Positions 6,893 to 12,800 of a DNA stretch of 12,800 nucleotides are shown here, piece after piece (position 1 is the first letter of the stretch; each line of letters starts with the position of its first letter). Under the pieces are notes generated by a model, which did not search any database, was not told the origin of the DNA, and saw nothing but the letters and a program-made list of their open reading frames with translations. The translations under genes and the position numbers were made by a program. This stretch comes from Auxenochlorella pyrenoidosa. Its lineage: Eukaryota > Chlorophyta > Trebouxiophyceae > Chlorellales > Chlorellaceae. The DNA is taken from NCBI GenBank assembly GCA_001430745.1, contig KQ482041.1, positions 74,168 to 86,967 on the forward strand. Reading direction: 5' to 3'.

Positions 6893-9800
6893 TCACATGA
6901 GCCGGCACTTGCCCTTAGCGCTGCCGCCTGGATGCCTGCTACGGTGCCTGCCTGGCCTGCTGCCAGCCAAGCCGCTCACAGGACCTCTGCCTGGCGACGC
7001 TGCCACCAGCAGTTCCCGCTGCTGCCCTGGCTGCAGCTGGGTGGGCCGCTGCTCGTCGGGCCGCTCCCGCTCCTGCTCTTGGCGCTGGTGGCCACTGGCC
7101 GCTGTACTCTGGTGCTGAGCTGCAGCCCCACTGCTTGGGCCCAGGCCAGCCTCGGCCTCGGCAGAGGCAGACGCCTCCACCACTCGTGGCAGGGCTGGCG
7201 CGCCGGGCGACCCCTCCCCCGCCGCCAGGTGCTCGCTCACATCCAGCGCCCCCACGTCAGCGCTGCTGTCCTCCCGGAAGAGGTCGGCAAGCGCCTGTGG
7301 CCCGCGATGCGGCGCATCTCCGCCGCTGCCGCCGCCGCCGCCCATCCTGCAGGCACAGGCAGGGTGAAGGTGAAGCAGGTGGGGGCCCCTCCACATGCAG
7401 CCAGCTGCTGGGCTGTGGGCCCCGGCAGCGCTGCCCGGGCTGGTGCAGTGAGCAACTGCGTTCCTGGCGTGCGCCTCGCAAGCGCACCTTAGATGCGCCA
7501 GCGCTTCGCGCATGCCAAACCCAAGGCTTGGATTGTCACTGTCCACGCTGACTGAGCGCGGGAAGCCACTGGCCGATGGCTGCTTGGACAGGGTGCCGCC
7601 GCTCCAGGGGCCCACAGGCGTCAACGGTGTGCCCGCCTGCTGCTGCTGGTGCTGCTGCAACGACGCTTGCCACAGGTTGGCGTGCTGTGGCGGCTGCGCC
7701 AGCACGGCCCCGCCGCCCCGCTGCACCTGAGAGCAGGTTGCGCTGCAGCAAACCTGCGCCCTGCTGCCCGGCGGCTGCGGGATGCCGCCTCGCCGGCTGG
7801 GTGACGAGCTCAAAGAGCTGCTGGCGCCGGGGTTGCCGCGAGGCCCCGCCTGCTCACAGCCCCCGCCATTCTCGCATTGTGCATCAGCGCATGCTGGCTG
7901 CCCGGCGCCAGCCCCAGCACCAACCCGCTCCACGCCGTCCATACATAGCTGCTGGCAGGGCCCTGGCCGCTCTGCCTCGCAGCCCTGCCTGAAGAGCTGC
8001 TGCGAGGCTGCTACTGCGGCGGCATGTGCGGGTGACGTGCTGCCGGGGCGCGCCTGGGTGGCCGCCAGCTCTCGCTGCTGCTCCTCCTCCTCGTCCTGCT
8101 GCGCCGCTGCCGCGATGGGCGCGGTGGAGCCGGGCGTGCCGTTGTTCTGCAGGAAGTCCTCGCACAGGGCCCTGCAAGGTCGAGCGCAAGGACGGTGAGC
8201 AACGTGGGCAGCAGCACATGCCAAGGCTCGCGCGCATGCAGGCCGGCCACCAAATAGCAGGCGACGCGGGCAGGCCACTGCAGCTCAGCACAGCAGGCGC
8301 AGCAGGGCAGGCCAGGCATGCCGCCGCGCGAGCAGCCCTCACTTGGCCAGGCCCAGGCTGGTCGACCGCCGCATGCTGCCGCTGTGGCCCAGCTCGCGGC
8401 GCATGCTGCTGGCGCCCTCCAGGTGCACCGCCGCCGCCGCAAAGTCGCTCATGGAGGACTGCGCGGTGCGCACGCCGCCCCCATTCAGGCTCTGGCTATC
8501 CACCGGGCTGCCGCCTGTGGCGCCAGAGCCGCTGCTGCGAGGCGAGCCCGCCGAGCGGACCGGCGGCCCGCCGCCGGCGGCCAGCGCCAGGGACAGGCCG
8601 CCGCCGCTGCCGCGCGAGGACTTGCGCTGCATCAGGCGGCGGCTGGCGGCAAAGCCCTCGCCAGCGGCGGAGGCACTGGCGGCGTTTTCTGGGTGCTCGT
8701 CCGCCGCAGTTGCATCACCACCAGGCCCTGCCGCCAGCAAGTCGAGCTGCAGTGCGCTGCCGCCGTGCCGGCTGGGGTTGCGGCTGCTGGCCGCGCTGCC
8801 TGGCTGGCTGGGTGTGAGGCTGCGGGAGGCGGCGCGCGGCAGCGGAGCCGCCGTGGCAGCCGCTGTGGGCGGCGGAGACGGGGCGATGGGCAGCGGCAGC
8901 GCCTGTGCCGACCCCGCCGTGCCCGCCCGGCTCAAGCTGCCGCTCAGGCGTTGCTGGCTCTCCAGGCGCACCATGAGGGCTGCATCCTCAAAGTGCAGCG
9001 GCTCGCCGTCTTCCTCGCCCGCCGACACCTGCTCCTGCCCAGCTGCACCAACCGCCCCGCCGTCGCCACCGGCAGCGGCGGCGGCGGCCCGCCGCAGCCG
9101 CTCCGCCTCCTCTGCCAACCCATCCAGCGCCTCGGCTGCAGGCGGCGAGCCGCCCGCAACGCTGCCCTCTGGCGTGACCGCCGGGCCGCCGCCGTAGCGC
9201 GCATGCAGCTCGCGAATGAACTTTTCGTGCTTGACGCCCGGCGGCCGCGCCGCCGCAAAGCTCTCCAGCGCCTGCTCCACCGTCAGCCCGCAGGCCTGGC
9301 ACAGGTAGGAGCAAACCACAAACCCCGTGCGGTTGAAGCCGTAGGCGCTGCGGCGGGGGGAGGGAGGCAGTGAGGGCGGGGGAGGGAGGCGGTCAGCGCA
9401 TGCGCGCAACGCAAGGGAAGCGCACATGCCATGGCAGCGCGGCGCAGCGCAGCGCAGAGCTCCTGCAAGCATTGCTGCACATGAGGCTGCACGTTGCGTT
9501 AACGGAGCTGCCCCCCTGCAGGCCCACCAGTGGATGGCGATGAAGAGCGAGGGGTGCTCCGCCCAGAACGACTTGGCGATGCGCTCCACCTCGTTGATCG
9601 CCTCCTTTGAGGGCAGCACCTTGGCGATCAGCTGCAGGAAATGGTTGCGTGTCGGGCAAAGCAGGGCCTGGGCTGGGCGGCAGTCCATTCCCCAGGCATG
9701 GCGATGGTAGCGGCGACAGCAGGGGCCGGACAGGCAGGGCCTCAGCACGCAGCATGCGGTTCGCCAGGCCCCACCTGCACATGCTCATACTCTACAGAGT

Positions 9801-10182
9801 CGGGCACGTCATCGGAATAACTGCAGAGAACGGTGCAGGAGGCGCCCCACGCGGGGTTAGCATTCAGCACCCAGCAACGCTGTGGGCGCCGACGCAGCGC
9901 CAGCCCAGCGGCCCTCTGTGGCGCCAGGCCACAAGCACGCAGCATCAGCCAGGCTGGGAGAACAACAGGTGAGCAGCGCCGCGAGGGCTCTCACAGGCAG
10001 TCGTGGTTGGCCAGGTCGATGATGAGGCCGACCTCTCGGCCCAGCGCCGCCTGCCGCGCCAGCAGCAGCGGCACGGTGAGCGGGTGGCGCGGCGCCTCCG
10101 GCAGGCTCCAGTTGTCCAGGATCTCGTTGCTCATGGGTGTCTTCATGGGAATGAAGTTGGTGGGCCAGACGGGCGAGCCCAT
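6893..10182 (-). CDS. Capping-enzyme-type RNA 5'-triphosphatase (cysteine phosphatase) with long disordered tail
   Basis: Exons (minus strand, 5' to 3'): 9995-10182, 9775-9820, 9528-9667, 8343-9347, 7488-8171, 6893-7346; 838 aa, GT-AG introns in phase. Residues 1-176 match the metal-independent triphosphatase domain that removes the gamma-phosphate of nascent mRNA in plant and animal capping enzymes: FIPMKTPMS (10-18), GREVGLIIDLAN (48-59), then the P-loop HCAYGFNRTG (124-133; catalytic Cys125, Arg131), built across a phase-2 junction, and ARPPG (158-162), typical of this family. The W-x-x-C-P element that precedes this region in metazoan enzymes is not seen. From about 177 on the chain is Ala/Gly/Ser/Gln-rich with RRST and RKSS basic-Ser sites. 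No K-x-D-G guanylyltransferase motif appears anywhere, whereas plant and animal enzymes fuse both domains. The C-terminus KGKCRLM resembles a CaaX box. A short form ending at 8339 is possible. PIR1/DUSP11-like RNA phosphatase is an alternative, but ARPPG favours the capping type. Confidence 0.85.
7347..7487 (-). other. 141-nt intron without stop codons in the triphosphatase gene
   Basis: On the coding strand the donor is AAG|GTGCGC and the acceptor TGTGCCTGCAG|GATGGG. The length is a multiple of three and the frame has no stop, so retention would insert 47 residues rich in Cys and His. Splicing is preferred because of the strong polypyrimidine-TGCAG end. Confidence 0.65.
8172..8342 (-). other. 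Intron whose donor contains an in-frame TGA
   Basis: On the coding strand exon 4 ends CTGGCCAA and the intron starts GTGAGGGC. The acceptor is GACCTTGCAG|GGCCCTG. Joining makes Lys460 (AA|G) and continues ALCEDFLQNN in the long open frame. If unspliced, the ribosome reads AAG then TGA (8339-8341) and stops at residue 460, removing 378 residues. Confidence 0.7.
9443..9457. repeat. (CGCAG)x3 tandem pentamer in an intron
   Basis: Three perfect CGCAG copies lie within the 180-nt intron between the third and fourth exons of the triphosphatase gene. It is the same pentamer as in the SYP4 intron at 1471-1490, so it may be a common simple repeat of this genome. Confidence 0.75.
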
Positions 10183-10932
10183 GGCTTCGTAGTCGGCCTG
10201 GCGAGGAGGCCGGGGTGGCGAGGTGCAGGGCGTGTTAGAGGGCCAGCAGCATGACTGCTGGTGACCACCGATGCAGACCTCCCGCTATCTGACAGCACTG
10301 ACGTTATGTGAGACAATCGACTTGCCAGCATCACTCTGGGCCTGCCGGCAGCTAAATACCAAACGGTTTGCTGCCGCCGAACGGGCACTCCCAGGCGGCG
10401 GCAGCAGCGCTCGAGCCACCCCCCAGCATCCCTCGCAAGCAGCGCACCCATTTCTGCAGCTTAGTCAGCACAGAGGGCGTGGCAGAGGCCGCCTCGGCCG
10501 GCGCCGACGCGCCGAGGGGTGCTTCCGAGCGGTGAAGCAAGGTGGGCGGCCTAGGACTGCAGGCGTCAACGCCTGCACGAGCCATAGCTTCGAGCCCGTC
10601 AAGCTGCAGTGGGGCCTTCCATCCTTGCGGGGGCTGTCGGAAGTGCAGACAAGTGCAGGCCTGCGGCCGCTGGGAGGGGCCCAGGGATGCTGAACAGGCC
10701 GTGGAGTCGCGAGGAGGGCACACGGATGAATGATGCAATCGCAGGGCTTTCTCACAGAGCACACGCAGCAGCGCGGGAACCCAAGCGTTGCACAATGACA
10801 ATGTTGCTCCCCCTCTGCCCTTGATCTCAACACGCTCCGATCGCTAGGGTGCAGCCCGAGCCCAGCCAGCCTCACTTAAAACACGGAGTGAAACAAACAC
10901 TTGACACTAGCCTCTTCGCACTCGGATCTCCG
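10183..10932. promoter_or_regulatory. Divergent upstream region with probable 5' UTR intron (10198-10359, minus strand)
   Basis: This region separates the triphosphatase gene (-) from the flavoprotein gene (+). On the minus strand a plausible intron runs from a GTATTT donor at 10359 to CCTCCTCGCCAG at 10198, with CTCTAAC about 40 nt before the acceptor as a branch-point candidate. If spliced so, the frame of the ATG at 10182 has no upstream ATG after an in-frame TGA (10465-10467). This supports 10182 as the start and makes the intron part of the leader. The ATGs at 10585 and 10451 in other frames would then open upstream ORFs. No TATA-like element for the right-hand gene was found apart from the shared 12-mer at 10838. 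Confidence 0.45.
10838..10849 (+). promoter_or_regulatory. CGATCGCTAGGG element upstream of the flavoprotein gene
   Basis: It matches CGATCGCTAGAG at 4376-4387 in 11 of 12 positions, in the same orientation relative to its downstream gene. It lies 83 nt before the ATG at 10933. A core-promoter or initiator role is inference only. Confidence 0.35.
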
Positions 10933-12784
10933 ATGCCCACCATGTCTCTGCCATCCATCCCAAGCTTGGAAAGCGTGAAGGAGAACAAGCTGCTGCTGGG
11001 CGCTGCAGCCGTCACTGCTGCTGTGGGCGGCGGCCTTCTGATCAAGCGGGCTCTGAAGTAAGTCGCCGATCTGCACATCGGCAATGCTGCAGCGCACTTC
11101 CTCGGCCCTGCCACTCCCACCAAGCCTTGAACCAGCCCCGTCTGCTTGCAGGCAGACCAAGCCGCTGCAGGGGCCCTTCAAGCCGGACACTCTGCCAGAG
11201 GGCTGCTATGATGCCATCATTGTGGGCGCAGGTGGGCAGGGTGGGCTGCTGCCGCTCCCGCCACTGCCTGCCCTCGCAGCAGGGCACCCCTCGTCTCCTT
11301 GCTTTCTGCTTGCAAAGTTTTCACCTGTTGCACTCAGAACTGCGCAGCATTGCTTGAGCAATGCAAGGAGCCCAGAGAGTTTTACCGCATTACCTTGCCC
11401 CGCCACTGCGGCCGGATGCATGTGACTGATCATCTGTCCTGCAACCGACAGCCAACTTCCCAGCACTAACCCAACCCCCACACTTGGACTGCCCCGCCCA
11501 GGCCCCTCCGGCTCCGTGTGTGGCTTCTACATGGCCCGCAGCGGCGCCAAGGTGGCCCTGCTGGACAAGGAGCACTTCCCGCGCGACAAGATCTGCGGCG
11601 ACGCCGTCTGCACGCCCGCCATCCACATCCTCGAGGTGCGCGCCCTCCCCCCCCACACGCATGGGGTGCCGCTGCCTCACCCAGCGCCCACGCATGCAAA
11701 GCATCCTGCCGGGTCATCGTGGCAGGATGCAGTTGTGCGGTTGGCGATCCCAATCTTGAGAGGCTGGCCATGCGGTTTGAGACGGCAGGGTTGGCAGTCA
11801 AACAGGCTGCGCCGCTCCCACCACGTCGTGTTCACTGCCTGCCGAGGGCGCTCCGGGGGCTGCGCAGGACATGGGAGTGATTGAGGAGCTGAAGAAGCAC
11901 GACGAGGTGAAGTTTGCCGACAACGGCGGCTTCGTCTCCCCCTCTGGCCTCTCCTACATTGGTAAGAGGCGCTGGCCCGCTGCCCGGGAGTGGTGAGGTG
12001 TCGCCCTGCTGCCCAGTTTTGATCGTTGCCAAGTTCGACCTGTGTGCCTGCTGGCCCTCCCAACGCCAGCCAGGAGCAGCACAGAGCGCACGCGGTGCGC
12101 AGCAGCTGTCAGCACCATGCAGCACACCCGTGGGGATGGCCGCCCAGCTGACCGCCGCGCCCGCCCACGTGCAGGCAACTCGCAGCACAAGCTGGGCACC
12201 GCCGCGGCCTGCGCCGTGAAGCGCATCGACCTGGACGCCCGCGTGGCGGCTGCCGCCAAGCGCGCCGGCGCCAACCTTATGGAGGGCTTTGAGGTGGGGG
12301 CGCACCCTGTTTGAGCACGCTCAGCTCAGCCAGTGCTGCCTGTGTGTCGAGCTGCGCACTGGTGCGGCAGGCCCCAGCAGGCCCTGCCCAGCGAGCCGCC
12401 GCGGGGCCCATGCTTGCACAGCAGAGCCCTGGCCGCAACGGGCTGCGTGCCTGGCATCAGCTGCTGGCAGGCGCAGACTGGTGCCCCCTTGGGCGGGCGG
12501 CAGGGTCAGCCATGCGAAGAACGCCGCCAGCCTGTGGGGCGCTCACCTTGGACGGCTGCAGCTCTACTGCGAGGTGAACCCGGCTGCACTCTGCTAATAG
12601 GCGCCGCCCTGCGCGTGGCCCGGCCCCGCAGGTGGGCACCGACGTCACCTTCAGCAAGGAGGCCGGCCTGTGGACGGTGAAGAGCACCGACGGCAAGGTG
12701 GTGCGGGGCCGCATGCTGGTGTGCGCCGACGGCTCCACCTCCCGCCTGGCCACCCAGCTGGGGTACTGCACCGAGGAGCCCCTG
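10933..12784 (+). CDS. FAD-dependent oxidoreductase, geranylgeranyl-reductase type, membrane-anchored (5' part, cut by window end)
   Basis: Exons 10933-11057, 11152-11231, 11502-11635, 11868-11961, 12175-12293, 12632-12784 (then a GTGAGC donor and the window ends); 235 residues so far, all junctions in phase. Residues about 19-38 (LLLGAAAVTAAVGGGLL) form one hydrophobic segment followed by KRALK, probably a membrane anchor. YDAIIVGAGPSGS (61-73) is the dinucleotide-binding GxGxxG of the FAD domain, and LLDKEHFPRDKICGDAVCTP (88-107) is the conserved motif after it in the geranylgeranyl-reductase family (TIGR02032-like). VCADGSTSRLA holds the second FAD motif (Asp217-Gly218). These enzymes reduce isoprenoid double bonds or act on related lipid substrates. 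The sequence looks unlike plant ChlP (which has CGGAIP in place of CGDAVCTP), so the substrate is unknown. The start may be ATG 10933 or 10942; the latter has the better context (CCACCATG). No clear plastid transit peptide is seen. Confidence 0.85.
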
Positions 12785-12800
12785 GTGAGCGCGGGCGGGG

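Noticed and set aside
7850..7944. Possible 95-nt intron (GTATGG...GAGCAG, minus strand) inside the fifth triphosphatase exon
   Set aside because: Removing it would shift the frame of the downstream SSSPSRRGG...SVSVDSDNPSLGFG sequence, which reads well only in the unspliced frame.
8318..9373. 351-codon open frame on the plus strand, with other plus frames over 7135-9197
   Set aside because: They are antisense to the triphosphatase exons, rich in Arg/Ala, with no conserved features. The minus strand carries the recognisable phosphatase domain.
8339..9748. Single-exon reading of the triphosphatase gene as one 469-codon frame
   Set aside because: The part upstream of 9667 and the stretch 9348-9527 read through introns. 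Splicing at 9528/9347 is needed to build the HCAYGFNRTG active site.
6893..10182. Virus-derived capping gene, since chlorella viruses encode their own capping enzymes
   Set aside because: The known chlorella-virus triphosphatase is the metal-dependent tunnel type. This one is the cysteine-phosphatase type of plants and animals and has five introns.
10465..10875. 136-codon minus-strand frame as an N-terminal exon of the triphosphatase
   Set aside because: It ends in a stop, has no splice junction that joins it in phase, and has an unstructured Cys/Pro/Arg-rich composition.
11232..11501. Open frames inside flavoprotein introns (for example 11084-11425)
   Set aside because: They read through clear GT...AG introns. 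The FAD-binding motif GAGPSG is formed only after splicing 11231 to 11502.

Overview
The window looks like nuclear DNA of a GC-rich green alga, most likely a trebouxiophyte (Chlorella-type). This is an inference from four things: many short spliceosomal introns (about 100-300 nt) ending in pyrimidine-TGCAG-type acceptors; TGTAA, the usual chlorophyte polyadenylation signal, downstream of stops; proteins rich in Ala, Gly and Gln runs; and plant-like gene families. No tRNA, rRNA, CRISPR array, transposon or prokaryotic operon was seen. Exons below were assigned by hand from reading frame, splice signals and family conservation. Every junction is phase-consistent, but none has been tested against transcripts.

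Layout. (1) 212-411, + strand: last exon of a gene that enters from the left, possibly a DUF1997-type protein. (2) 1028-3421, - strand: a complete seven-exon Qa-SNARE of the SYP4/Tlg2/syntaxin-16 family (348 aa), converging on gene 1. One of its introns appears to be of the GC-AG type. (3) 4541-6520, + strand: a complete three-exon gene for a 509-aa protein. It has an N-terminal RNA polymerase II CTD-interacting domain (CID) like SCAF4/SCAF8, a long Pro/Ala/Gln-rich middle, and a basic-SRW tail resembling a UHM-ligand motif. It diverges from gene 2 across about 1.1 kb. (4) 6893-10182, - strand: a six-exon gene (838 aa in the preferred model) with a cysteine-phosphatase-type RNA 5'-triphosphatase domain, as in the N-terminal half of plant and animal mRNA capping enzymes. 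A low-complexity tail of about 660 residues replaces the guanylyltransferase. (5) 10933-12784, + strand, running off the right edge: the first six exons of an FAD-dependent oxidoreductase of the geranylgeranyl-reductase type with an N-terminal membrane anchor.

Genes 3 and 4 both belong to co-transcriptional mRNA maturation (CTD reading and cap formation) and lie tail to tail, but nothing in the sequence links their expression. Genes 2 (trans-Golgi/endosome membrane fusion) and 5 (flavin-dependent reduction of a lipid-like substrate) are unrelated. The most interesting signals are the possible CTD-to-splicing bridge in gene 3, the capping-type triphosphatase without a visible guanylyltransferase in gene 4 (with a stop codon inside a splice donor), the GC-AG intron in gene 2, and a 12-bp element shared by the upstream regions of genes 3 and 5.
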